From: Terriglobus saanensis SP1PR4
GTDB lineage: Bacteria > Acidobacteriota > Terriglobia > Terriglobales > Acidobacteriaceae
NCBI RefSeq assembly: GCF_000179915.2
Contig: NC_014963.1
Location: 682,001-746,000 of the forward strand
Length of the DNA stretch: 64,000 nt
Reading direction: 5' to 3'
Under the pieces are notes generated by a model. It did not search any database, had not been told where the DNA came from, and was given only the letters and a program-made list of their open reading frames with translations. Both the position numbers and the translations under genes were made by a program. Positions 9,190 through 16,996 of the stretch are shown one piece after another; within the stretch, counting starts at the first letter, position 1; every line of letters begins with the position of its first letter.

Positions 9190-9204
9190 TGGCGCATGAA
9201 GTGC
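9190..9204 (+). promoter_or_regulatory. Weak sigma54-like -24/-12 element before PEP-CTERM gene
   Basis: TGGCGC-N5-GTGC keeps the GG-N10-GC spacing of sigma54 promoters. It ends only 12 bases before the ATG at 9217, so the transcript would be leaderless. The element is also an imperfect inverted repeat (TGGCRC/GYGCCA), so it may instead be an operator or chance. It is listed because two other PEP-CTERM genes in the window have better matches. Confidence 0.25.
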
Positions 9205-9216
9205 CATACCGAAGGC

Positions 9217-10218
9217 ATGCGTAACCTGAAACATTGTTTTCTTCTTTCTCTCCTTGGTCTGCCGTTCGTATCTGTGGCGGCTCGTGCCGATTCCGTGAAT
9301 CCGTTTGGCGCGGCAAGCGCCTACAGTCTCGTGGCGCTCGGCGGTGTGAATACCAAAGGTGCTGCGGTAGCAGGCACGATCAATACGCAAGCCGATATTA
9401 CCGGTCGTATCGCGGCAGCGGACAAGGTGCTCCACGGCACCACAGTAGGCAGCAATCTTGGCTCGGACCCTTACGGAGCATCGGCGAAGTATGACATCGT
9501 CTCGACGAACGGATTCAGTAGCGGTGCACAGTTCAACGTGAACAGTCATGGAAACGTCTACGCTCCCGGGACGGACGGAAACATCAACTTCAATGGCGGC
9601 GGACATCGTGTCACCACAGGCGGCTCGGGAATCGATTTTGCCGCGCTGAAGACCAGCCTCGTCGCCGAATCGAATGCTCTCTTTGGTCTGGCTCCAAACG
9701 GCACGGTTGCCCTGGGCACAGGTGCGAATCCTTCGTGGCTCGTCCTGCAGGGCACGAGCACAACGCTGAATGTCTTCACCATCACCGCCGCAGAGTTTGC
9801 CAGCACAAACAACAACATCGACATCGAAGCGCCCCTCGGCTCGACGATCGTCGTGAACGTACTGGGCGTGAACGTGACCCTCGGCACGGGTCTCTATTAC
9901 AACGGCGTCCAGCACAGCGGAGACGACGAGACGGACGATCGCATTCTCTTCAACTTCGCCCAGGCGAACACGGTACAGATCAACGGCCAGTTCAACGCCT
10001 CCGTCCTCGCGCCCTATGCCATCCTCTCTGGTTCCGCCCAAATGAGCGGAAACTTCATCGCCGCCCAGATCGGATCGACCGGTGAAGTACACAACGGCGA
10101 ATTCATCGGCGACCCGCTTACACCCACACCTACCCCGGAGCCTTCCACGCTCGCGTTACTAGGCACCGGCCTGCTCGGCGTAGCAGCGACCGTTCGTCGT
10201 CGCGTACGCAAGGTCTAG
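9217..10218 (+). CDS. Choice-of-anchor A family protein with PEP-CTERM sorting signal
   Basis: This is an exported protein of about 333 residues. The chosen ATG at 9217 begins a signal peptide (hydrophobic FLLSLLGLPFVSVAA, cleavage near ARADS). The body (about 25-290) has the choice-of-anchor A pattern: SAYSLVALG, GTINTQADITGRIAAAD, NVYAPGTDGNINFNGGG and NASVLAPYA, predicted to form a beta-rich extracellular domain. The tail is a textbook PEP-CTERM signal: a Thr/Pro linker, PEPSTLALLGTGLLG at about residue 307, a hydrophobic helix and the basic end RRRVRKV. The exosortase at 28.7 kb is the expected processing enzyme. An earlier in-frame ATG at 9196 would add seven residues. Confidence 0.9.
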   Translation: MRNLKHCFLLSLLGLPFVSVAARADSVNPFGAASAYSLVALGGVNTKGAAVAGTINTQADITGRIAAADKVLHGTTVGSNLGSDPYGASAKYDIVSTNGFSSGAQFNVNSHGNVYAPGTDGNINFNGGGHRVTTGGSGIDFAALKTSLVAESNALFGLAPNGTVALGTGANPSWLVLQGTSTTLNVFTITAAEFASTNNNIDIEAPLGSTIVVNVLGVNVTLGTGLYYNGVQHSGDDETDDRILFNFAQANTVQINGQFNASVLAPYAILSGSAQMSGNFIAAQIGSTGEVHNGEFIGDPLTPTPTPEPSTLALLGTGLLGVAATVRRRVRKV

Positions 10219-10245
10219 CCTCTACCGTCTTCCTTCGCCGTCGTT

Positions 10246-10320
10246 TGTGCCCCATTCTTTCGCGGCCTCATCGCGAAAGGGTGGGGTCGCGCAGAGCGCA
10301 CAAACCGGATCTGTCAGGAA
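10246..10320 (+). repeat. Dispersed intergenic repeat, family A (full copy)
   Basis: The copy begins TGTGCCCCATTCTTTCGCGG and forms an imperfect hairpin with GCGAAAGGGTGGGG, followed by a conserved 3' half (GCGCAGAGCGCACAAACC...GATCTGTC). Almost the same sequence occurs at 49758-49830 and, inverted, at 43687-43758. Here the hairpin also sits just after the PEP-CTERM gene and may act as a transcription stop between convergent genes. Confidence 0.8.
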
Positions 10321-10383
10321 AACATAAAGCGTCTTGGATTCACTAGCCAAGTACAGCTAAATTCCGAAATAAAAGCGAAAAAA

Positions 10384-11265
10384 CTAATCTCGGAAGTCAT
10401 TCCTCAACGTCCCCAACAGGACCTTAAAACGGCGTGGCGGCCAGAACGGCGAAGGCCAGGCAAGATAAGAATTCCGAAGATACCGAACCTCTTTTTGCGT
10501 CTCCCCCGCAGCTCGCGCCGTGAGCGCCGACTTGAAGTTTTGGAAGCCCAGAATACGCCTTCTCCACACGCGCCGGTTCCAACCGCTCAAGCCAGCGAGC
10601 AGTGCGGGATCAAGAATCCTGAGAAAGTCGCGAAAAAGGACATCCGCATTGGAGCTCACCCCGGTATTGCTGACGCGATAGTTCGTCAGCGGTGCCTCGA
10701 CGGCGCAGAACGTGCCAAGCTGCCGCAGGCGAACCCAAAGCTCCCAATCCTCACATCCATTGGCTTCCGGATTGAAACCACCCACAGACTCATAAGCGCT
10801 CCTCCGAAGCATCACGCAGGACGGCGTAATGGCGGGGTTCAAGAAACGCAGCCTCTCAAGAATCGTGGACGGCTTCGCCACGTCCGGGAAGGTCTGTGTT
10901 CCATCCGGGTGTTCTTCGGTCAGGCCCGTATAGCAAAGAACATAGTGCGGGTCTTTCTCCATCTCCGCCAGCTGCTCGGCCAGTTTTGTGGGATGCCACC
11001 AGTCGTCCGCATCCAGAAAGGCGATGAAGGTGCTTTGCGATTCCGCGACACCACGGTTCCGCGCCACGGATGGACCGGCGTTTTTCTGCGTGAGAAGACG
11101 CACGGCGGCCCCGTACTTCTCCACAACGCTGAGCGTCGCGTCCGTCGATCCATCGTCTACCACCAGGATCTGGTGCGGTCGCACAGTCTGTGCGAGAACG
11201 CTGTCCAACGCCTTGGCGAGAAAGGCTTCGGCGTTATATGCGGGAATGACGACGTCAATCGACAA
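10384..11265 (-). CDS. Family 2 glycosyltransferase
   Basis: This cytoplasmic GT-A enzyme of about 293 residues would transfer an activated sugar in surface-polysaccharide assembly. The start is taken as the TTG at 11265, because GGAGG precedes it by five bases; another TTG at 11367 would add 34 unlikely residues. Motifs near the N-terminus are VVIPAYNAEAFL, VVDDGSTDAT (nucleotide binding), ARNRGVAES and the metal-binding FLDADDWW. A later ED pair in NGCEDWELWVRL fits the catalytic base region. The C-terminal 80 residues are variable. It is divergent from the WbpP-like epimerase, which could supply its sugar donor. Confidence 0.9.
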   Translation of the reverse strand: MSIDVVIPAYNAEAFLAKALDSVLAQTVRPHQILVVDDGSTDATLSVVEKYGAAVRLLTQKNAGPSVARNRGVAESQSTFIAFLDADDWWHPTKLAEQLAEMEKDPHYVLCYTGLTEEHPDGTQTFPDVAKPSTILERLRFLNPAITPSCVMLRRSAYESVGGFNPEANGCEDWELWVRLRQLGTFCAVEAPLTNYRVSNTGVSSNADVLFRDFLRILDPALLAGLSGWNRRVWRRRILGFQNFKSALTARAAGETQKEVRYLRNSYLAWPSPFWPPRRFKVLLGTLRNDFRD

Positions 11266-11325
11266 CCGTTCCTCCAGGGGGTGCCTTTGGTGACCTGCGC
11301 CAATGGAAAACGATACTCCCCGCTT

Positions 11326-11357
11326 GCTCTTTCCTGTAGCTTTTAACAGGAAAGAGC
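11326..11357 (+). promoter_or_regulatory. 12-bp perfect inverted repeat in the leader of the epimerase gene
   Basis: GCTCTTTCCTGT (11326-11337) and its exact complement ACAGGAAAGAGC (11346-11357) are separated by an eight-base loop. They end nine bases before the epimerase ATG at 11367. No T-run follows, so a terminator is unlikely. It may be an operator in the divergent GT2/epimerase promoter, or an RNA hairpin that masks the translation start. Confidence 0.45.
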
Positions 11358-11366
11358 GAAGAGACA

Positions 11367-12317
11367 ATGTCTAAGGTTTTGATTACGGGAGTGGCTGGAT
11401 TCATTGGTTCCAGCATCGCACGAGCTCTGCTCGCTGAAGGCGCGGAAGTTCGCGGGCTGGACAATTTGAGTACCGGGAAACTCGAAAATATCGAGCAGAT
11501 TCGCAATGGAATCGATTTTCGCCACGGTGATGTGCAGGATGCCGTAGCAGTTGCGGACGCATGCAAGGGCGTGGACTACGTCTTTCACGAGGCCGCCATT
11601 CCCTCTGTTCCGGTATCGGTGGCCGATCCCGTAGGAACGAACGGACCCAATCTGATCGGAACGCTGCAGGTTCTGGAAGCCGCGCGACAGGCTGGCGTAA
11701 AGCGCGTCGTCTACGCTGCATCGTCTGCCGCTTATGGCGACTCGCCGGAGCTACCCAAGCGGGAGGATATGGCGCCCGCACCGCTCTCCGCATACGCCGT
11801 GCAGAAGCTGACGGGCGAATATTACCTGACGAGCTACGCCAAAATGTATGGCTTGGAGACGGTCTCCCTGCGCTACTTCAATATCTTTGGACCGCGCCAG
11901 GATCCCACGTCGCAGTACTCGGGGGTACTCGCCCGTTTTATCTCGCAGATGCTTGCGGGCACCAAACCCACCATCTTTGGCGACGGTTCTACGAGCCGTG
12001 ACTTTACCTACATCGACAACGTGGTGAGCGCGAACCTGCTGGCCGCAAAGTCGGGCTCGCACGTTGCGGGCAAGGTCTTCAACGTGGCTACCGGGACGTC
12101 GGTCACGTTGCTCGAAGCCTACGAAGAGGTACGCCGCATCACGGGATATGCCGGAGACCTGGACTTCAAGCCCGAGCGGGTAGGCGACATCAAGCACTCC
12201 GTCGCGGACATCTCGCTTGCGCGGAAGGAACTCGGATATGGAGTGGTTGCGGATTTCGCCGCTGGTCTGGAGGAGACGATCGCCTGGTACCGCACGCAAA
12301 CGGTCGCCGCAGTCTAG
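11367..12317 (+). CDS. NAD-dependent sugar-nucleotide epimerase, WbpP/GalE-like
   Basis: This 316-residue extended short-chain dehydrogenase/reductase has the NAD-binding TGVAGFIGSSIARALL at residues 6-20 and the acidic LDNLSTGK. The catalytic S/Y/K set is ASSAAYGDS, then YAVQK at about 142-150. Sugar-nucleotide binding segments read YFNIFGPRQDP and FGDGSTSRDFTYIDNV. The pattern fits UDP-N-acetylglucosamine or UDP-glucose 4-epimerases used to make polysaccharide precursors. Its context between glycosyltransferases supports a role in EPS precursor supply. The substrate (acetylated or not) cannot be fixed from sequence reading. Confidence 0.9.
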   Translation: MSKVLITGVAGFIGSSIARALLAEGAEVRGLDNLSTGKLENIEQIRNGIDFRHGDVQDAVAVADACKGVDYVFHEAAIPSVPVSVADPVGTNGPNLIGTLQVLEAARQAGVKRVVYAASSAAYGDSPELPKREDMAPAPLSAYAVQKLTGEYYLTSYAKMYGLETVSLRYFNIFGPRQDPTSQYSGVLARFISQMLAGTKPTIFGDGSTSRDFTYIDNVVSANLLAAKSGSHVAGKVFNVATGTSVTLLEAYEEVRRITGYAGDLDFKPERVGDIKHSVADISLARKELGYGVVADFAAGLEETIAWYRTQTVAAV

Positions 12318-12352
12318 AGACAAAGGTCGTACAGACAACCATCGCACAAGGG

Positions 12353-12853
12353 CTAGCGGCAGGGCGAAATAGAACCCGGGCTGCTGGCTTTGTGCAGGCC
12401 AAGGATGTGGAACTCGCGGATCTGGTGGCGCATCACGAAAACCAGCCAGTTGTTTCCTGTCGGATCCGTGGGCTTCAAGTAAAAGCCCTTTTCTTCAAGG
12501 ATTCCCATGGAGTTTTCCGTCATTCCTTCCAGGACCTCTCCATCGGTAAAGGTAATCTGGACCCAGAGGCACCCCATCGGCTCGCCGTCATGGAAGCGGA
12601 TATCGTCGTGGTCCCTGTTTCCCTCAAAGCTGTTCACAAAGAAGATGCCCTTGGCATCCTGAATGGAGACGTCCTCGGGTGTGGTGGAGCCGTCCCGCGT
12701 GATCGTCATCATCCGCTCTTCTGAATGCGGAGAAAAGAAGGAGGACCCTGCGGTCTGGTTCCAATGGCTACTGTCGAAGTGCCCTTTAATAATCGAGTCG
12801 GCGTAACGAATGACTACTTTTGTGTCGGCAGCGATGGAAGTGTCCTTTGGCAT
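12353..12853 (-). CDS. Conserved beta-rich protein of unknown function (DUF6982-like)
   Basis: This protein of about 166 residues starts at the ATG at 12853. It has two copies of a short beta-rich unit: VVIRYADSIIKGHF...DAKGIFFVNSFEGNRDHDD, and WVQITFTDGEVLEGMTENS...FYLKPTDPTGNNWLVFVM. I know this pattern from small proteins and regulator-linked domains in acidobacteria and other soil bacteria, probably DUF6982, though the accession is from memory. It starts eight bases after the stop of the sigma54 activator and is almost certainly co-transcribed, so it may modulate that protein. No catalytic motif or signal peptide is visible. Confidence 0.7.
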   Translation of the reverse strand: MPKDTSIAADTKVVIRYADSIIKGHFDSSHWNQTAGSSFFSPHSEERMMTITRDGSTTPEDVSIQDAKGIFFVNSFEGNRDHDDIRFHDGEPMGCLWVQITFTDGEVLEGMTENSMGILEEKGFYLKPTDPTGNNWLVFVMRHQIREFHILGLHKASSPGSISPCR

Positions 12854-12861
12854 AATTCGAG

Positions 12862-14262
12862 TTACCTGCGTGCCAGATCGTATTGTTTGATTTTGTAAAG
12901 CAGAGCCTTGTAGCTGATCTGCATCTTGTGAGCAGCGGCTTTGCGGTTCCACTTCGTCTCTTCCAGGGCTAACGCAATCGCAGATGCCTCGGCGTCACCC
13001 TTCAAGCTCTTGACAAGCTGCTTCAAGCCAACATCTCCACCCGGATCGGCGGCTCCGTTGGTAGGTGCGGCCGCAGGCATGCGTGTAACGATATCGGCGA
13101 GGATGGACTCTTCGTCTCCGATAATCAAATACCGGTTCATCACATTTTCCAGCTCGCGCAGATTACCCGGCCAGGTGTAGCGGGTCAGAGCAGCCATCAG
13201 CGCGGGAGAGATCGGCAGCGGATCGCGACCATACTTGTCCGAACCCTTCTGCATGAAGAAGTTCGTAAAGGTAGCAATCTCCTCCGGACGCTCCCGAAGT
13301 GGAGGCAGCGTGAACGAAAAGCCGTTGAGGCGATAGTAAAGATCTTCTCGGAAGGTCTTCGCGGCCATCGCCGCCTTCATATCGATATTGGTCGCAGCGA
13401 CGACGCGAACATCCGCTTTCATGGGAGCGCGGCTGCCCAGACGGGAGAAGGTGCCGTCCTGGAGTACGTGCAGCAGCTTCGCCTGCAAAATTGCGGGCAT
13501 CTCTCCGATTTCATCCAGGAAGATCGTCCCGCCATTGGCGATCTCGAATTTGCCGGGCTTCGTTTTCAGAGCGCCGGTGAAAGCTCCCTGCTCGTAACCG
13601 AAGAGCTCGCTCTCCAGAAGATCTGCGGGCATGGCTGCGCAGTTTACCTTCAGAAAGATCTTGTCGCTTCGGAAGGACATGGCATGTGTGTACTTGGCCA
13701 GAACTTCCTTGCCGGTGCCGCTTTCTCCCAGAATCAGGACAGGGATATCCGAACGGGCCACGAGCCTGGCCTGCGTCTCGATATCGCGCATGCGCTTGCC
13801 CGACCGCACGAAGGAAGTATTGTCTCCAAGAGGAGTGACCACCACCTCATTCTTCGTGTCAGGCGAATCGATCTCCGCGATCTGGCGGTCGATGGCCTCG
13901 TGCAGCTCCAAAGCCGAAAAAGGGCGACGGACGATCTCGCGTACGCCGGCGGCGGCAATCTGACCGATATCGTTTACATCGGAGCTCGAAGTCGAGAGGA
14001 TGACAGCCGCCTTGGAGGCGATCACCTGGGAAACAAGTCCCATGGACTGCTCTTTGCTGATCCAGGGAAGCAGAGCTACATCGGGTCCGCTGCCGCGCTC
14101 AATCTCTGCGAGGAACTCGGCCTGGTCGGAGAACATCCGCACAGCGTAGCGCTTCCCCAGAATGGTGTTCATGTATTTCAGCAAAGGCAGGTTCTGCTCG
14201 AGAACGAACACCTCTGGTTGGCCCAGCTCCGATTTGCTCTCGTGCGACTTGAGGGAAGACAT
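12862..14262 (-). CDS. Sigma54-dependent activator with degenerate receiver domain
   Basis: This protein of about 466 residues starts at the ATG at 14262, which has GGAG just upstream. The first 120 residues fold like a receiver but lack the phosphorylation machinery: the acidic pocket reads VLEQN, the phosphoacceptor position reads LLPW, and the lysine is arginine (VRRPF). The AAA+ domain is complete: Walker A GESGTGKE, the sigma54-contacting GAFTGA loop in [13 protein letters not shown], Walker [20 protein letters not shown] and [10 protein letters not shown]. The C-terminus is a Fis-type helix-turn-helix ([20 protein letters not shown]). By position it parallels PrsR, the regulator of PEP-CTERM/EPS loci, but it cannot be a normal phosphorylated response regulator. 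Confidence 0.9.
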   Translation of the reverse strand: MSSLKSHESKSELGQPEVFVLEQNLPLLKYMNTILGKRYAVRMFSDQAEFLAEIERGSGPDVALLPWISKEQSMGLVSQVIASKAAVILSTSSSDVNDIGQIAAAGVREIVRRPFSALELHEAIDRQIAEIDSPDTKNEVVVTPLGDNTSFVRSGKRMRDIETQARLVARSDIPVLILGESGTGKEVLAKYTHAMSFRSDKIFLKVNCAAMPADLLESELFGYEQGAFTGALKTKPGKFEIANGGTIFLDEIGEMPAILQAKLLHVLQDGTFSRLGSRAPMKADVRVVAATNIDMKAAMAAKTFREDLYYRLNGFSFTLPPLRERPEEIATFTNFFMQKGSDKYGRDPLPISPALMAALTRYTWPGNLRELENVMNRYLIIGDEESILADIVTRMPAAAPTNGAADPGGDVGLKQLVKSLKGDAEASAIALALEETKWNRKAAAHKMQISYKALLYKIKQYDLARR

Positions 14263-14656
14263 CAGACTCCAAAAACTCGAAAGGATAAATGCATTCCATT
14301 GTTGCTCAACGCTTTGCCGTTTCATGCCAGGGAGTCGCGGCATATTTACAATACGGCGCGTCTATCTGGGCTGCTGCAGGCACATCATATTCTTTTTGAT
14401 ACATTTCTCAATGCAAAATGGTGCACTTGTATGCCATAGACGGCAAAGCTGATTCTATTATGATGCCAAAAATGAACTGTTTTTCGCCTAACTTGCAGGC
14501 GATTGCGGATCTTTAGACTATAGGGCGAAATGTTTTCCACCCATCCCCAGAAGGTGGAACATTTATACCCAAAAATAGTGACTTTTTGGTTACTTTTGTT
14601 CAGAACCCAGAAATTAAGTGGAAAACAGGCAACTTGCGATTGGCCGTCAAGGTGCA
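14263..14656. promoter_or_regulatory. Divergent control region between the two sigma54 activators
   Basis: About 390 bp of A+T-rich DNA separate the two activator genes. It contains the 27-bp motif at 14554-14580 that recurs at 36752-36778, and the inverted pair TTTTCCACCC/AAGGTGGAA around 14533-14559. I could not find a good -24/-12 element in either orientation, so the activators are probably expressed from sigma70 promoters that I cannot place with confidence. Confidence 0.5.
14554..14580 (+). repeat. 27-bp conserved upstream motif, copy 1
   Basis: The motif runs GTGGAACATTTATACCC and continues to AAAAATAGTG. It matches 23 of 27 positions with the copy at 36752-36778. The four differences are all transitions. 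It lies 77-103 bases before the ATG of the receiver-less sigma54 activator. Confidence 0.6.
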
Positions 14657-15838
14657 ATGGATTACATCGGAATCCAATCCAGGCGCAGGCAGGGCATGAC
14701 AAGCGAATCTTCCAGGGATCCTCAACTGCGTGTCGCACAGAGATCCCCCGTATTTCCTCCCATGGACGTAATGTTCGGGAGCACGAGCGTTATGCAGGAT
14801 ATCCGCAAACGCATCGAGTTGATCGCAGCAACGGATGTCGCGGTACTGCTTCAAGGCGAAAGTGGAACGGGGAAAGAACTCTGTGCCCAGTTGATTCACG
14901 CTCTTTCACCCAGAGCGAAGCATCCCTATGTGAAGGTGAGCTGTCCGGTCATACCGAACGCTCTCATTGAAACCGAGCTCTTTGGCTATGAGCGAGGTGC
15001 ATTTAATGGCGCTCTTTCAGAAAAGCGCGGACGCGTCGAGCAGGCCCACAAGGGAACCCTGGTGCTCGACGAGGTCGGAAGCCTTGACCTGACTGTGCAG
15101 GGAAAGATCCTCCAGCTTCTGGAGGACGGCACCTTTACCCGGGTAGGTGGCCACGAAACCCTGGGAATTTTCACCCACATCATCTCCATCGCCAACGGCG
15201 ATCTCGGACGGCAGGTCGCCGAGGGAAGCTTCCGGCTTGAGCTCCTCTATCGCATCAACGCAGTGACGATCAGCCTGCCCAGCCTCCGCCAGCGCAAAGT
15301 CGACCTTCCACGCCTCGTAGAGTACTTCGCGCAAAAGCATGCGAATGAGTTCCATGTGACGCCGCGAACCATCTCCAAAGATCTGCTTCAGCTCATGCTG
15401 GCCTACGATTGGCCAGGAAATATCCGGCAACTCGATAATCTGATGCGCAGCTATACGGTCATCGGGGATGAGAGCCTGGTCGTGCAGGAGCTGGCTCCTA
15501 GCGGTACCGGACGGGACAAGGTTTCGGCGGAGATTGACGTGACCAAGCCGCTCTCTCTCAAGCAGATCACGAAGAGCGCAACCAAGGACCTCGAACGCCA
15601 GATCATCCTGAAAGTCTTGCAGGCGAATAGTTGGAACCGCCAGAAGACCGCCAAATGGCTTCAGATCAGCTATCGTTCGCTGCTTTATAAGCTTGCCGAG
15701 GTAGGAATCAATCATCCAGAGACTGCAGAAGGGCATGCGGAAGGTCTCCAGAATGTTGTTCGACCCGCACCCGTCGAAATGAGGCGTCTCAAGCCCTCTC
15801 TTCTGGAAACGACGATTCAACTCCCCGTCCGCGCTTAA
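14657..15838 (+). CDS. Receiver-less sigma54 activator with GAFNGA loop
   Basis: This protein of about 393 residues is taken from the ATG at 14657 (AAGG upstream); a GTG at 14618 and an ATG at 14696 are alternatives. It has no sensory domain, so AAA+ begins near residue 35. Walker A is GESGTGKE and Walker B reads GTLVLDEVGSLD. The loop that touches sigma54 reads GAFNGA (in FGYERGAFNGALS) rather than GAFTGA. The AATN motif is replaced by SIANGDL, while the FRLELLYRIN arginine region is kept. A Fis-type helix-turn-helix ends the protein (WNRQKTAKWLQISYRSLLYK), close to that of the divergent activator. It could be a constitutive activator, a partner subunit, or an antagonist that binds DNA without opening the promoter. 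Confidence 0.88.
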   Translation: MDYIGIQSRRRQGMTSESSRDPQLRVAQRSPVFPPMDVMFGSTSVMQDIRKRIELIAATDVAVLLQGESGTGKELCAQLIHALSPRAKHPYVKVSCPVIPNALIETELFGYERGAFNGALSEKRGRVEQAHKGTLVLDEVGSLDLTVQGKILQLLEDGTFTRVGGHETLGIFTHIISIANGDLGRQVAEGSFRLELLYRINAVTISLPSLRQRKVDLPRLVEYFAQKHANEFHVTPRTISKDLLQLMLAYDWPGNIRQLDNLMRSYTVIGDESLVVQELAPSGTGRDKVSAEIDVTKPLSLKQITKSATKDLERQIILKVLQANSWNRQKTAKWLQISYRSLLYKLAEVGINHPETAEGHAEGLQNVVRPAPVEMRRLKPSLLETTIQLPVRA

Positions 15839-15850
15839 AATCTTGCGCAG

Positions 15851-16996
15851 CTAGGGCCGGAAGTCTCTCAGAGTCTGTTCGAGCACATGCAGTACGTCTG
15901 TTGCGACGTCCTGCCAGCTCCTGGTATGCCGTGAGGCGATGTCTTCGGCGTTCCAGCGAATCTCCAGCGTCTGTTGCAGGGCAGCCGCCAACGCCGGAAC
16001 ATCCATGGGCGGTACCAGGCGACCGCTCGTAGCATCCATCAGCTCGGGAATGCCTCCCACATTCGTTGCGACGACTGGACGGCCAGCGCAAAGCGCTTCG
16101 ATCACGACATTGGGGCAGCCCTCTTTGTAACTCGGGAGGGTCACAAGATCGGAAGCCGCCATCCACCGCGCGACTTCCCCGGTCGGCTGCGGCGGCACGA
16201 GGGTGATCCAGTCACCGGCGTTATGTTTCTCGATGGATGCCTGCAAAACGACTTTATCCGGGCCGTCCCCCACGAGATAGCAGCGAAGCTCAGGCGTCTG
16301 TTCCTTTACCCGCGCCGCAGCCTCAATCAGTTCGCCCAAGCCCTTGCGGAGATCGTAGCGGCCCACGTACGTCACAATCTTTGCGCTCATGGGCAGGCCG
16401 AGGGCTTCACGGGCGGCATCCAGTGCTTGCGGACGGAAGATCTCCGTATCGCATCCGTTGAGAATCGCCGCACTTGCCGCGGGCGAAGCGCCCAGCCTCC
16501 GTGCGGTTTGCAGCAGGTCTCCGCTCACCGTCACGGTGAACTCCGCCTCGCGCAACGTCTTCCTGGTCAAAGCAGCGCAGAGAGGGTCGCTCATCCGGTT
16601 CAAGTCGGATCCAATGGCTGTAAGAACCACCGGCTTATGCAGAATATGGCCGATGCGCACCGCAGCGAACCCGTCTGGATAGGCGACGTAATTCAGAACG
16701 ATGTCAGGATCAAAACGCCGGACATGCGGAAGAAGCCTGCCCGAAGCCGACCATCCGTTCAAGGGCCGTGTGACGAGTGGAAGGGCGGGATAGGGGATGT
16801 ACTCCACGCGGACATCAGACGGCTGATATGCGGGATCGATGCGCGGCGAGCCTTTTCCCGCCAGGTAATGAACCTCGGGATAAAACACCTTCAGATCGCA
16901 GCTCTTTGCCAGCAGCCGCAGCGTCTGATACGCGGAGTGTCCCGCCCAGGGCTGCAGCGAGGTCGGAAAGTATTGCGTTACAACGGCGACCTTCAT
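15851..16996 (-). CDS. Family 4 glycosyltransferase
   Basis: This is a GT-B retaining glycosyltransferase of about 381 residues. The ATG at 16996 overlaps the stop of the upstream glycosyltransferase gene (ATGA), so the two are translationally coupled. The N-terminal half begins MKVAVVTQYFP with the Gly-rich acceptor region GHSAYQTLRLL. The C-terminal half has VTYVGRYDLRKGLGELIEA, LVGDGPD and the donor-binding E-x7-E motif EGCPNVVIEALCAGRPVVA. It should act at the cytoplasmic face of the membrane in building the EPS repeat unit. The sugar specificity is unknown. Confidence 0.92.
   Translation of the reverse strand: MKVAVVTQYFPTSLQPWAGHSAYQTLRLLAKSCDLKVFYPEVHYLAGKGSPRIDPAYQPSDVRVEYIPYPALPLVTRPLNGWSASGRLLPHVRRFDPDIVLNYVAYPDGFAAVRIGHILHKPVVLTAIGSDLNRMSDPLCAALTRKTLREAEFTVTVSGDLLQTARRLGASPAASAAILNGCDTEIFRPQALDAAREALGLPMSAKIVTYVGRYDLRKGLGELIEAAARVKEQTPELRCYLVGDGPDKVVLQASIEKHNAGDWITLVPPQPTGEVARWMAASDLVTLPSYKEGCPNVVIEALCAGRPVVATNVGGIPELMDATSGRLVPPMDVPALAAALQQTLEIRWNAEDIASRHTRSWQDVATDVLHVLEQTLRDFRP

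Noticed and set aside
8896-10092. 398-residue minus-strand frame over the PEP-CTERM gene
   Set aside because: Composition is that of a shadow (R, H, V rich) and the plus strand encodes a complete signal peptide and PEP-CTERM tail.
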